From: Streptomyces sp. AC512_CC834
GTDB lineage: Bacteria; Actinomycetota; Actinomycetes; Streptomycetales; Streptomycetaceae
Reading direction: 5' to 3'
NCBI RefSeq assembly: GCF_019049325.1
Contig: NZ_JAGMUO010000097.1
Location: 703,882 to 767,881, forward strand
Length of the DNA stretch: 64,000 nucleotides
Shown: piece by piece, positions 16,663 to 24,885 of the stretch
How positions within the stretch are numbered: the first letter of the stretch is position 1
Layout of the letters: each line of letters starts with the position of its first letter
Notes under the pieces: model-generated
Databases searched by the model: none
The model's input: the letters and a program-made list of their open reading frames with translations, nothing else
Told to the model about the DNA's origin: nothing
Translations under genes and position numbers: made by a program

Positions 16663-17010
16663 TCACACCGCCTCGCCCAGCGCGGCGATCACGTCCGCCT
16701 TGCGCGGCTGCCCCGCGGCGCGCCGTACGACGCGGCCACCGGCGTCGAGGACCAGCACGGTCGGTGTCTTGAGCACGTCGAGGGCGCGGACGAGTTCCAG
16801 GCGGGCCTCGGCGTCGATCTCGACGTGGGCGACGCCGGGGACCAGGCCCGCCACCTCGCCGAGCACGCGCCGGGTGGCGCGGCAGGGCGCGCAGAAGGCG
16901 CTGGAAAACTGTACGAGCGTCGCGCGGTCGCCGAGCTCCGCGCCCAGGTCCGCCGCGTCGAGCCGTGGGCCGGGAGCCCCGGACCGCCTGCCGTCGCCGT
17001 GCCCGCGCAC
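16663..17010 (-). CDS. Thioredoxin-fold protein
   Basis: About 115 residues as drawn. The thioredoxin redox centre is in LVQFSSAFCAPCRATRRVL (CAPC rather than CGPC), followed by the cis-Pro segment LKTPTVLVLDAGGRVV. The start is uncertain: GTG at 17010 gives a short basic leader before the fold, and the adjacent TTG is possible. The usual Streptomyces relatives carry an N-terminal membrane anchor, which I cannot find in any frame here, so the N-terminus may be altered. It is divergent from the PlsC gene. Likely a thiol-disulphide reductase or oxidant defence protein. Confidence 0.75.
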   Translation of the reverse strand: MRGHGDGRRSGAPGPRLDAADLGAELGDRATLVQFSSAFCAPCRATRRVLGEVAGLVPGVAHVEIDAEARLELVRALDVLKTPTVLVLDAGGRVVRRAAGQPRKADVIAALGEAV

Positions 17011-17303
17011 CAACGCCCCCGTTCCGCCGCCACCGCGGCACTCCTGGACGCGCGCACGCCGCGCGCCACTGGTCGGTCGTCCACAGGTGCAGCGCTCGCG
17101 GGACGGCGGAGATTCCCGCCCACCGTCGTGTTTCGGCCACCAAACAGTCCGGCGAGTGATGAGGATCTCGCCGCACACGGGCACCAAGGCTGGTACACCG
17201 GCCGTTCTTGGGGCACGATCTGCGACAAGCCGTAAACCTACGGCTGCGTAACTTTCGACTGGGAGTCCCCTTCCCAGGCTGACAAGGAAGGGTCCGCCCG
17301 CCC

Positions 17304-18032
17304 ATGGCAGAACTCGTCTACCGTCCGGTCATCGGTCTCGCCCGCACTCTGTTCAAGGCGTGGGACCTCAAGATCGACTGCCGTGGGTCGGAGAACGTCC
17401 CGCGCACGGGCGGCGCCGTACTGGTGAGCAACCACATCAGCTACCTGGACTTCGTCTTCGACGGCCTGGCGGCGCTGCCGCAGAAGCGGCTGGTGCGCTT
17501 CATGGCGAAGGAGTCGGTCTTCCGGCACCGGATCTCCGGTCCGCTGATGCGCGGGATGAAGCACATCCCGGTGGACCGCAAGCAGGGCGAGGCGGCGTAC
17601 GCGCACGCCCTCGACTCGCTGAAGTCCGGCGAAATCGTCGGGGTCTTCCCGGAGGCGACGATCTCCGAGTCGTTCACACTGAAGAGCTTCAAGTCGGGCG
17701 CCGCGCGGCTCGCGCAGGAGGCGGGCGTCCCGCTGGTCCCGATGGCACTGTGGGGCACCCAGCGCCTGTGGACCAAGGGCCACCCGCACAACTTCAAGCG
17801 CAGCCACACCCCCGTCACCATCCGGGTCGGCGAGGCGATGGAGGCCCCGCGCGAGCAGTACGCGGGCGCCATCACCCGGCGGCTGCGCGAGCGCGTGCAG
17901 GAGCTGCTCGAGGCCGCGCAGCGCGCCTACCCGGTCCGCCCCAAGGGAGCCGACGACACGTGGTGGATGCCGGCCCATCTCGGCGGCACCGCCCCCACGC
18001 CCGAGCAGGTGCGCACGGCCCAGGCGCACTGA
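17304..18032 (+). CDS. Lysophospholipid (1-acylglycerol-3-phosphate) acyltransferase, PlsC type
   Basis: 242 residues. The acyltransferase blocks are complete: NHISYLD (H-x4-D catalytic dyad, about residue 42), MKHIPVDRK, FPEATIS (about 117, binding glycerol-phosphate) and VPLVPMALWGTQRLW. It transfers a fatty acyl group to lysophosphatidate in membrane lipid synthesis. No strong transmembrane helix is seen, so it is peripheral. An AAGGAAGGG site precedes the ATG. It is followed by a convergent transglutaminase-like gene. Confidence 0.93.
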   Translation: MAELVYRPVIGLARTLFKAWDLKIDCRGSENVPRTGGAVLVSNHISYLDFVFDGLAALPQKRLVRFMAKESVFRHRISGPLMRGMKHIPVDRKQGEAAYAHALDSLKSGEIVGVFPEATISESFTLKSFKSGAARLAQEAGVPLVPMALWGTQRLWTKGHPHNFKRSHTPVTIRVGEAMEAPREQYAGAITRRLRERVQELLEAAQRAYPVRPKGADDTWWMPAHLGGTAPTPEQVRTAQAH

Positions 18033-18045
18033 GCCGGGCGGCCGG

Positions 18046-18618
18046 TCAGAGCGCAGTGGGAAGGGTCTCCCACAGGTGCGGCCGGTCGGTGGCCGCCTTC
18101 AGGGTGTCCAGCACTGCCGGATGCGGTGCGGCATAGAGCTCCGGGTAGTCCGCCTCGCCCGCCGCGCGGTCCGGTGTGAAGGCCAGTTGTTCCCTGCCCA
18201 GGGAGAACCGCGCGTTCACGCCGGGCTTGTTGCCGCGCGGATCCTGCCGGTGCCAGGCGCCGTCGAGGCGTACGGCGATCAGCCCGTGCACCACGTCGAA
18301 CCGCTGGTAGCACAGCGCGGTGGGGATGTCCTCGGCCCGCAGCAGCGCGGCCAGCGCGTGGGCCTTGGCGTAGCAGATGCCGGTGCGCCGCTCCAGGACG
18401 TCGGAGGCCCGCCAGGTGACGCGCGGATCCCCGGAGTCCTGTGAGTGCGGGATGGTGTCGCGTACGAACTCGAAGGCCAGCCGCGCATAGTCATACGAGT
18501 CGTCCGCCTCTTTGGCGAGCCGCCCCGCCGCCTCCCGGATGCGTGGATGGTCGTGGTCGATGACCTCGTCGGCGGCCAGGTAGGCGGACAGGTCGGGGTT
18601 CTTCTGGATCAGCTCCAT
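18046..18618 (-). CDS. Transglutaminase-like cysteine protease-fold protein
   Basis: 190 residues. The transglutaminase-like core has a complete Cys-His-Asp set: Cys in RRTGICYAKAHALAALLR (about residue 83), His in VVHGLIAV (about 112) and Asp in RQDPRG (about 125). In bacteria such proteins are mostly hydrolases or amidases acting on peptides. No signal peptide is present, so it is cytoplasmic. The ATG giving MELIQKNP is preferred to a leader 9 codons longer; the ribosome site is weak either way. The gene is alone between convergent and same-strand neighbours. Confidence 0.85.
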   Translation of the reverse strand: MELIQKNPDLSAYLAADEVIDHDHPRIREAAGRLAKEADDSYDYARLAFEFVRDTIPHSQDSGDPRVTWRASDVLERRTGICYAKAHALAALLRAEDIPTALCYQRFDVVHGLIAVRLDGAWHRQDPRGNKPGVNARFSLGREQLAFTPDRAAGEADYPELYAAPHPAVLDTLKAATDRPHLWETLPTAL

Positions 18619-18679
18619 GCCCGCAGAGCATAGGAAAGCGATCACCCGCCAGTCAATGACTTTTCAGGTGACCGCATAC

Positions 18680-19750
18680 CTATGCATTCATCTCCTCCTT
18701 GAGGGCGGCGACGAACGCGTCGACGTCCTGCTCGGTCGTGTCGAAGGCGCACATCCAGCGCACGTCCCCGGCGGCCTCGTCCCAGAAGTAGAAGCGGAAC
18801 CGCTTCTGCAGGCGCTCGCTCACGTCGTGCGGCAGGCGCGCGAAGACCGCGTTGGCCTGCACCGGGTAGAGGATCTCCACGCCGTGCACCGCGCGCACGC
18901 CCTCGGCCAGGCGCTGGGCCATCTCGTTGCCGTGCCGGGCGTTGCGCAGCCACAGGTCCTTGGCGAGCAGCGCCTCCAGTTGCACGGACACGAAGCGCAT
19001 CTTGGAGGCGAGCTGCATGGACAGCTTGCGCAGGTGCTTCATGTGGCGCACCGCGTCCTGGTTCAACACCACGACCGCCTCGCCGAACAGGGCGCCGTTC
19101 TTCGTGCCGCCGAGCGAGAGGAGGTCGACGCCGACGGCGTTGGTGAACGTGCGCATGGGCACGTCCAGGGAGGCGGCGGCGTTGGCTATCCGGGAGCCGT
19201 CCAGATGCACCCGCATGCCGTGCGCGTGGGCGTGCTCGCAGATGGCACGGATCTCGTCGGGCGTGTAGAGGGTGCCCAGCTCGGTGCTCTGGGTGATCGA
19301 GACGACCTGCGGCATCGCGCGGTGCTCGTCGTCCCAGCCGTACGCCTGCCGGTCGATCAGGTCGGGCGTGAGCTTGCCGTCCGGGGTGGGGACGGTGAGC
19401 AGCTTGAGGCCGCCCATGCGCTCGGGGGCGCCGCCCTCGTCGACGTGGATGTGCGCGCTCTCGGCGCAGACCACCGCGCCCCAGCGGTCGGTGACCGCCT
19501 GGAGCGCGACGACGTTGGCGCCGGTGCCGTTGAAGACCGGGAAGGCCTCGGCGCCGGAGCCGAAGTGGCTGCGGATCACACGCTGGAGGTTCTGGGTGTA
19601 GTCGTCCTCGCCGTACGCGACCTGGTGCCCGCCGTTGGCCAGCGCCAGGGCGGCGAGGACCTCCGGGTGGGCCCCGGCGTAGTTGTCACTGGCGAAACCG
19701 CGGACCTCGGGGTCGTGATGGCGACGCGCGTCGGTCTTCGGAGGGTTCAC
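18680..19750 (-). CDS. ltaE: Low-specificity threonine aldolase family protein
   Basis: 356 residues. A fold-type I PLP enzyme of the threonine aldolase/beta-eliminating lyase family: FASDNYAGAHPEVLAAL near the start, the N-V-V PLP pocket NGTGANVVALQAV, the catalytic Asp-His run and the PLP lysine in SLGGTKNGALFGE (about residue 200). It cleaves threonine or related beta-hydroxy amino acids to glycine and an aldehyde. The GTG start overlaps the stop of the upstream SDR as GTGA, so it is the third gene of the DUF6421-SDR-aldolase operon. An ATG six codons earlier is also open. Confidence 0.9.
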   Translation of the reverse strand: MNPPKTDARRHHDPEVRGFASDNYAGAHPEVLAALALANGGHQVAYGEDDYTQNLQRVIRSHFGSGAEAFPVFNGTGANVVALQAVTDRWGAVVCAESAHIHVDEGGAPERMGGLKLLTVPTPDGKLTPDLIDRQAYGWDDEHRAMPQVVSITQSTELGTLYTPDEIRAICEHAHAHGMRVHLDGSRIANAAASLDVPMRTFTNAVGVDLLSLGGTKNGALFGEAVVVLNQDAVRHMKHLRKLSMQLASKMRFVSVQLEALLAKDLWLRNARHGNEMAQRLAEGVRAVHGVEILYPVQANAVFARLPHDVSERLQKRFRFYFWDEAAGDVRWMCAFDTTEQDVDAFVAALKEEMNA

Positions 19751-20493
19751 GGCTTCTCGGTCAGCCACAGACGGTTTCCGTTCACTTCCGCGGCGGGCTT
19801 GTCCCAGACTCCGGCGACGGCCTCGGCGAGGTCACGCACGTCCGTGAAGCCCGCGAACTTCGCGTTGGGACGCTCGGCGCGCATCGCGTCGTGCACCAAC
19901 GCCTTGACCACCAGGATCGCAGCCGCCGACGTCGGGCCCTGCTCGCCCCCCGCCTTGCGGAAGTAGTCCGCCATGGCCAGCGTCCACGCCTCGGCGGCGG
20001 CCTTGGCCGCCGAGTAGGCGGCGTTGCCCGCGGTGGGCCGGCTCGCGCCGGCGGCGCTGATCAGGACGTAGCGGCCGCGGTCGCTGCGCTCGAGCGTCTC
20101 GTGGAAGGCGAGGGAGGTGTGCTGCACCGTGCGGATGAGCAGCTTCTCGAGGAGGTCCCAGTCGCCGAGGTCGGTCTTGGTGAAGGTCTGGCTGCCGCGC
20201 CAGCCGCCGACGAGGTGGACCACGCCGTCGACCCGGCCGAACTCCTTCTCGGTGCGGTCGGCCCAGGCCCGGGTGGAGTCCAGGTCGAGCAGGTCGACGG
20301 TCTCGCCGGTGACGGTGGCGCCGCCGTGCGCGTACCGCGCCGCGTCCACCGCCTCCGCCAGCCGCTCCGGATCGTTGTCCGAACCGACGACCGTCGCACC
20401 CGCCTCGGCGAGCCGCAGCAGCGCGGCCCGTCCGGCGGGCCCGCCCGCACCGGCCACCGCGATCACCGCGCCGTCGAGCGCCCCGTTCCCCAT
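19747..20493 (-). CDS. Short-chain dehydrogenase/reductase
   Basis: 248 residues. It has a Rossmann glycine motif VAGAGGPAGRAALLRLA at the N-terminus, DLLDLD at the adenine side, VVHLVGGW in place of the usual NNAG, and the catalytic Ser with YSAAK (about 160). It oxidises or reduces an alcohol/carbonyl with NAD(P). GGAGGCGAGG precedes the ATG. It lies between DUF6421 and the threonine aldolase, overlapping the latter, so all three probably act on one pathway. The substrate is unknown. Confidence 0.9.
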   Translation of the reverse strand: MGNGALDGAVIAVAGAGGPAGRAALLRLAEAGATVVGSDNDPERLAEAVDAARYAHGGATVTGETVDLLDLDSTRAWADRTEKEFGRVDGVVHLVGGWRGSQTFTKTDLGDWDLLEKLLIRTVQHTSLAFHETLERSDRGRYVLISAAGASRPTAGNAAYSAAKAAAEAWTLAMADYFRKAGGEQGPTSAAAILVVKALVHDAMRAERPNAKFAGFTDVRDLAEAVAGVWDKPAAEVNGNRLWLTEKP

Positions 20494-20603
20494 GGTCCTC
20501 GCCTCCTGTGCCTGTGCCCGTGCCGCTGTCTGTGCCTGAGACTCTGCCCGTGCCCGAGCCTGAGTCTCTGCCTGCCGAACGTGTTCCCGCGTGGCGCCGT
20601 CGC

Positions 20604-22007
20604 TCACGCGGCGGCCCGCTCGGCACCGTCCGCCGTGGCCGTGATGCCCCGGGTCGAGGCAATCACCTTCCGCAGCTTCTTGGACAGTGCCTCGTAGAAC
20701 ATGCTCAGCGGAAACTCGTCCGGAAGCACGTCGTCGACGAGTTTGCGCGGCGGCAGGGACAGGTCCAGGGCGTCGGGACCCTTGGCCCACTTCGAGCCCG
20801 GGTGCGGGGCGAGGTAGGTGGCGACCAGCTCGTAGCCGGCGAACCAGTGGACGAGCTTGGGACGGTCGATGCCGTCGCGGTAGAGCGTCTCGATCTCGGC
20901 GCAGAGCTGGTTGGTGACCTGCGGGGCGCGCTGCCAGTCGATGAAGAGCTTGTTGTCGGTCCAGCGGACGACGTCGTGCTTGTGCAGGTAGGCGAAGAGG
21001 AGCTGGCCGCCGAGGCCGTCGTAGTTGCGCGTGCGCTCACCGGTGACCGGGAAGCGGAACATGCGGTCGAAGAGCACCGCGTACTGCACGTCGCGGGCCT
21101 GCGGGACGCCGTCGGCCTCCAGCTTCACGGCCTCCCTGAAGGCGGTGAGGTCGCAGCGCAGCTCCTCCAGGCCGTACATCCAGAACGGCTGGCGCTGCTT
21201 GATCATGAACGGGTCGAAGGGCAGGTCGCCGTGGCTGTGGGTGCGGTCGTGGACCATGTCCCACAGGACGAAGGCCTCCTGGCAGCGCTTCTGGTCGTGC
21301 ACCATCGCGGCGACGTCCTCGGGCAGCTCCACGCCCAGGATGCCGACCGCGGCCTCGGTGACGCGGCGGAAGCGGGCGGCCTCGCGGTCGCAGAAGATGC
21401 CGCCCCAGGAGAAGCGTTCGGGCGCCTCGCGCACGGCGATGGTCTCCGGGAAGAGCACGGCCGAGTTGGTGTCGTAGCCGGCCGTGAAGTCCTCGAAGGT
21501 GATGCCGCAGAACAGCGGGTTGTCGTAGCGGGTGCGCTCCAGTTCGGCCAGCCAGTCGGGCCAGACCATGCGCAGCACGACCGCCTCGATGTTGCGGTCC
21601 GGGTTGCCGTTCTGCGTGTACATCGGGAAGACGACCAGGTGCTGGAGGCCGTCCGCGCGGTTCGCGGCGGGCTGGAAGGCCAGCAGCGAGTCGAGGAAAT
21701 CGGGTACCTGGAAACCGCCGTCGGCCCAGCGGCCGAGGTCGGTCACCAGGGCCTCGTGGTAGGCGCGGTCGTGCTCGAGGAGCGGGGACAGCTCGCGCAC
21801 GGCCTCGGCGACCCGGCGCACGGCGTCCTCGGCGGCGGCGCGCCCGGGGGCGCCCTCGGCGTCGAAGTCGATCGACCCGTCCTTGGACTGCCATGGACGG
21901 ATTCGCTCCACCGCATCCTTGAGCACGGGCCACGCCGGGTGCTCAACCACCCTGATCGCCGAAGGAATGTTCTCCTCCGCACCCACCTGCACAAGAATTT
22001 CCGTCAT
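20604..22007 (-). CDS. DUF6421 family protein of unknown function
   Basis: 467 residues, start fixed by GGAGG eight bases before the ATG. It matches the Streptomyces family called DUF6421, whose function is unknown to me. There is no signal peptide or membrane helix. Two features stand out: HDRTH followed by SHG (residues 253-260) and then EELRCD (281-286). HDxxH plus a downstream Glu/Asp motif resembles metal-binding sites of zincin-type enzymes with Asp replacing the usual Glu, and the second motif recalls EECRAE of M49 peptidases; this likeness is only my inference. It leads the SDR-threonine aldolase operon, so it may catalyse a step on an amino-acid-like substrate. Confidence 0.8.
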   Translation of the reverse strand: MTEILVQVGAEENIPSAIRVVEHPAWPVLKDAVERIRPWQSKDGSIDFDAEGAPGRAAAEDAVRRVAEAVRELSPLLEHDRAYHEALVTDLGRWADGGFQVPDFLDSLLAFQPAANRADGLQHLVVFPMYTQNGNPDRNIEAVVLRMVWPDWLAELERTRYDNPLFCGITFEDFTAGYDTNSAVLFPETIAVREAPERFSWGGIFCDREAARFRRVTEAAVGILGVELPEDVAAMVHDQKRCQEAFVLWDMVHDRTHSHGDLPFDPFMIKQRQPFWMYGLEELRCDLTAFREAVKLEADGVPQARDVQYAVLFDRMFRFPVTGERTRNYDGLGGQLLFAYLHKHDVVRWTDNKLFIDWQRAPQVTNQLCAEIETLYRDGIDRPKLVHWFAGYELVATYLAPHPGSKWAKGPDALDLSLPPRKLVDDVLPDEFPLSMFYEALSKKLRKVIASTRGITATADGAERAAA

Positions 22008-22044
22008 GTCCCATCCTCCACGGGAGAAGCTCACGTCAGGACAC

Positions 22045-22056
22045 CGTATGCATACG
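22045..22056. promoter_or_regulatory. Palindrome in front of the DUF6421 operon
   Basis: CGTATGCATACG is a perfect 12-base palindrome 37 bases upstream of the DUF6421 start; flanks extend it with one mismatch (ACC...GaGGT). Its position suits an operator for the operon or for the divergent GDPD gene. Confidence 0.5.
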
Positions 22057-22235
22057 AGGTTTCTCCCAGCAAGGGGAGCCCCCGTAAATTATCCTGCCCG
22101 ACCCTAGTCTTCACCGCATTTTTTCCTGCGGCATGCCCGAGCCCGTATACCGGGCGCGGCCGGGGGGAAACGGTCCCGCAGGGCCGTTAGGCTGCCGCCC
22201 TACCTACGCCGACGTCGACGGAAGCGAGTCGAGCC

Positions 22236-22919
22236 TTGAACTTCCTCACCATCGGTCACCGCGGAGCCATGGGTGTCGAACCCGAGAACACGCTGCGCTC
22301 CTTCGTCGCCGCCGAGCAGGCCGGTCTCGACGTCGTCGAACTGGACCTGCATCTGAGCAAGGACGGCGCGCTGGTCGTCATGCACGACGCCGCCGTGGAC
22401 CGCACCACCGACGGCACCGGCGCCATCGCCGACAAGACCCTCGAGGAACTGCGCGCCCTGGACGCCGGCCGCGGGGAGCGGATCCCGGTCTTCGAGGAGG
22501 TGCTGGACGCCGTCTCGGTGCCGTTGCAGGCCGAGATCAAGGACGCGGCGGCCGCACGCGGCCTCGCCGAGGTCATGCTCCGCCGGGACCTGGTGGACCG
22601 GGTGGAGGTGATCTCGTTCCACGACGAGGCCATCGTCGAGATCGCCCGGCTGGTGCCGGGGGTGCGGACCGCCCTGGTCGCGCAGTACTACGGCCCCGAG
22701 GTCGTGGACCGGGCCGTGGCGGCGGGCGCCGGCACCCTCTGTCTCGACATCAACAGGGTCACGCTGGAGATCGTGCGGCGGGCCCGCAAGGCCGGTCTGC
22801 GGGTCTTCTGCTGGACCGTGAACACGCAGGATCATCTGCGGCTGGTGCGCGCCCTTGGCCTCGACGGCGCGACGACCGACTACCCGGAGATCAAACGCAC
22901 CGGCCGCTTCACCGCCTGA
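22236..22919 (+). CDS. Glycerophosphodiester phosphodiesterase
   Basis: 227 residues from a TTG start (MNFLTIGHRG). The GDPD barrel signatures are present: GHRGAMGVEPENTLRSF with catalytic His and metal Glu, ELDLHLSKDGALVVMHD with the second His, and the C-terminal FCWTVNTQDHLRL. It hydrolyses glycerophosphodiesters from phospholipid turnover to glycerol-3-phosphate and an alcohol. There is no signal peptide, so it is cytoplasmic. GGAAGCGAG lies upstream. It is divergent from the DUF6421 operon. Confidence 0.9.
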   Translation: MNFLTIGHRGAMGVEPENTLRSFVAAEQAGLDVVELDLHLSKDGALVVMHDAAVDRTTDGTGAIADKTLEELRALDAGRGERIPVFEEVLDAVSVPLQAEIKDAAAARGLAEVMLRRDLVDRVEVISFHDEAIVEIARLVPGVRTALVAQYYGPEVVDRAVAAGAGTLCLDINRVTLEIVRRARKAGLRVFCWTVNTQDHLRLVRALGLDGATTDYPEIKRTGRFTA

Positions 22920-22946
22920 GCCTCGGGCCGCCTGAGCCCCAGGCCC

Positions 22947-23488
22947 TCAGACCAGCGGCTTGACCAGCAGCTCGAACTGCAGGTCGTCCCGCTGCGGAAT
23001 GCCGAAGCGCTCGTCGCCGTACGGGAAGGGGGTCATCCTTCCCGTACGGCGGTAGCCGCGGCGCTCGTACCAGGCGATGAGGTCCTCGCGGACCGAGATC
23101 ACGGTCATGTGCATCTCCGTCACCCCCCATGTCTCGCGGGCCTGCCGTTCCGCCTCCGCGATGATCTTCCCGCCGAGGCCCTCGCCCTGGAGCGCGGGGC
23201 TGACGGCGAACATCCCGAAGTAGGCGTGCGCGCCGCGGTGCTCGAGCTGGCAGCAGGCCACGATCCGGCCCTCCCGCTCCACCGTCAGCAGCCGGCTGTC
23301 CGGCGACTTGACGACGTCCAGGACGCCCTGCGGGTCGGTGCGCTGTCCCTGGAGGATGTCCGCCCCTCGGTGGTCCACCCGGCCCGGCTGGAGTCGCCCC
23401 GGTAGGCGGACTCTATGAGCGCCACGATCGCGTCCACGTCGGCGTCGGTGGCGTCACGGTAGGTCGGTCGGGTGGCGGCGGTGTCCAT
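22947..23488 (-). pseudogene. GNAT N-acetyltransferase with a frameshift
   Basis: Two overlapping frames together make one GNAT protein. The upstream frame (from ATG at 23488) gives a normal family N-terminus, DATDADVDAIVALIESAY, up to SRAGWTTEG. The downstream frame continues with ADILQGQRTDPQGV, then the acetyl-CoA loop VSPALQGEGLGGKI and YERRGYRRTG. The switch is at the run of four G (minus strand; 23363-23366). Adding one base or removing two restores a frame reading WTTE(G)ADILQ. It is either a recent inactivating mutation or a sequencing error at a homopolymer. Intact, it would be a cytoplasmic acetyltransferase of about 180 residues. Confidence 0.8.
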
Positions 23489-23586
23489 GTGGGGCGTCTC
23501 CGGTTCGTTCTCGGGCGCGGCGCGGCGCGGGCACCGATGAGCGTAACGCCGCCCGTGGTGTCGGGACGCAAGTAGTGTCGGGACGC

Positions 23587-23979
23587 ATGGTGCATGTACT
23601 CAGCAGCCGGACCCTGCTCCGCCCCACCGACCCCGACCGCTCCCGGGCCTTCTACGGCGAGCGGCTCGGCCTCGCCGTCCACCGGGAGTTCGGCACCGGC
23701 CCCGAGCGGGGCACCGTCTACTTCCTCGGCGGCGGTTTCCTGGAGGTCTCCGGGCGCTCCGAGGCTCCCCCCTCCCCCGCGCTCGCGCTGTGGCTCCAGG
23801 TCGAGGACGCGGCGGCGGCCCACGACGAGCTGCGTGCCAAGGGCGTCGAGATCGTGCGGCCGCCGGTCAAGGAGCCGTGGGGGCTGGTGGAGATGTGGAT
23901 CGCGGACCCCGACGGCACCCGGATCGTGCTGGTGGAGGTGCCCGCGGAGCATCCGCTGCGCCACCGGCCCGGGATCTGA
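23587..23979 (+). CDS. VOC family (glyoxalase-like) protein
   Basis: 130 residues with one vicinal-oxygen-chelate fold: SSRTLLRPTDPDRSRAFY, then GERLGLAVHREFG, and the closing IADPDGTRIVLVEVP with the metal-side Glu. Members include glyoxalases, dioxygenases and antibiotic-binding proteins. It begins 98 bases from the divergent GNAT gene, and a second VOC gene follows 113 bases downstream. No specific reaction can be assigned. Confidence 0.87.
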   Translation: MVHVLSSRTLLRPTDPDRSRAFYGERLGLAVHREFGTGPERGTVYFLGGGFLEVSGRSEAPPSPALALWLQVEDAAAAHDELRAKGVEIVRPPVKEPWGLVEMWIADPDGTRIVLVEVPAEHPLRHRPGI

Positions 23980-24092
23980 GCCATCGGGGCAGCACCTCGG
24001 TACGTGCCGGATGGCCGCGTCCCCGACCCGGCCTTAGCGTGCTGGAGGGGGGACGGACTCTCCTCGGCCCCGGCGGAAGGACGCCAAGCACG

Positions 24093-24857
24093 ATGAAGCT
24101 CCACGAACCGGTGACCGGCGGGCCCTGCTGGACGGAGCTGGGGACCACCGACCTGGCAGCGGCCAAACGCTTCTACACCAAGCTGTTCGGCTGGCGTCCG
24201 GAGACGGACCCGCGGCCGCAGGCGGGCGGCTACACGATCGCCCGGATCGGCGACGCGGCGGTCGCCGCCCTGACGCCGCTGTACCAGCAGGGGCAGCCGG
24301 TCGCGTGGAACGTGTCGTTCGCCGTGCGCGACGCGGACGCCGCCGTACGGCAGGTGACGGCGGCCGGCGGGACGGTCCCGCAGGGTCCCACGGACGTCTT
24401 CGACTCGGGCCGGTTCGTGGTGGCCGTCGATCCCACCGGGGCGCTGTTCCAACTGTGGCAGGGGCGCTCGTTCCCGGGTGCCGGGCTGTTCAACGCTCCC
24501 GGTTCGCTGGGCTGGGTGGAGCTGCTGACCCGGGAGCCCGACCGGGCCGCCGACTTCTACACGACGGTGTTCGGCTGGAGCGTCAGCGCCTCGCGGCGCT
24601 ATCCGCAGTGGGGGATCGACGGGGCGGACTTCGGCGGCATGGTGGCGATGGACGACAAGTTCCCGCACGAGGTGCCGGCCCACTGGCTGCCGTACTTCGC
24701 GGTGGCGGACGTGAACACCGCCGCGGGCGACGCGACCGACGGCGGCGGCACCGTGCTCATGGAGCCCACCTCCGTGCCCGACGGGCCGCGCATCGCGGTC
24801 CTGCGGGATCCGCAGGGCGCGATGTTCGGCGTGTACCGGGCGGGCGACGAGCGCTGA
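24093..24857 (+). CDS. Two-domain VOC family protein
   Basis: 254 residues made of two tandem VOC domains. The first opens with CWTELGTTDLAAAKRFYTKLFGW (about 13-35), the second with GWVELLTREPDRAADFYTTVFGW (about 133-155), and each ends with a DP-G-A pattern (VDPTGALFQLWQ and LRDPQGAMFGVYR). This internal duplication is typical of actinobacterial CFP32-like proteins. They are probably small-molecule binding or lyase proteins. GGAAGG lies 12 bases before the ATG. Confidence 0.88.
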   Translation: MKLHEPVTGGPCWTELGTTDLAAAKRFYTKLFGWRPETDPRPQAGGYTIARIGDAAVAALTPLYQQGQPVAWNVSFAVRDADAAVRQVTAAGGTVPQGPTDVFDSGRFVVAVDPTGALFQLWQGRSFPGAGLFNAPGSLGWVELLTREPDRAADFYTTVFGWSVSASRRYPQWGIDGADFGGMVAMDDKFPHEVPAHWLPYFAVADVNTAAGDATDGGGTVLMEPTSVPDGPRIAVLRDPQGAMFGVYRAGDER

Positions 24858-24885
24858 ACCCGCCCAGCACGCGGGAAGGGCGCCC

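Noticed and set aside
18617..19966. Plus-strand frame opposite the threonine aldolase
   Set aside because: Shadow of the minus-strand gene; no ribosome site, and the aldolase has all PLP motifs.
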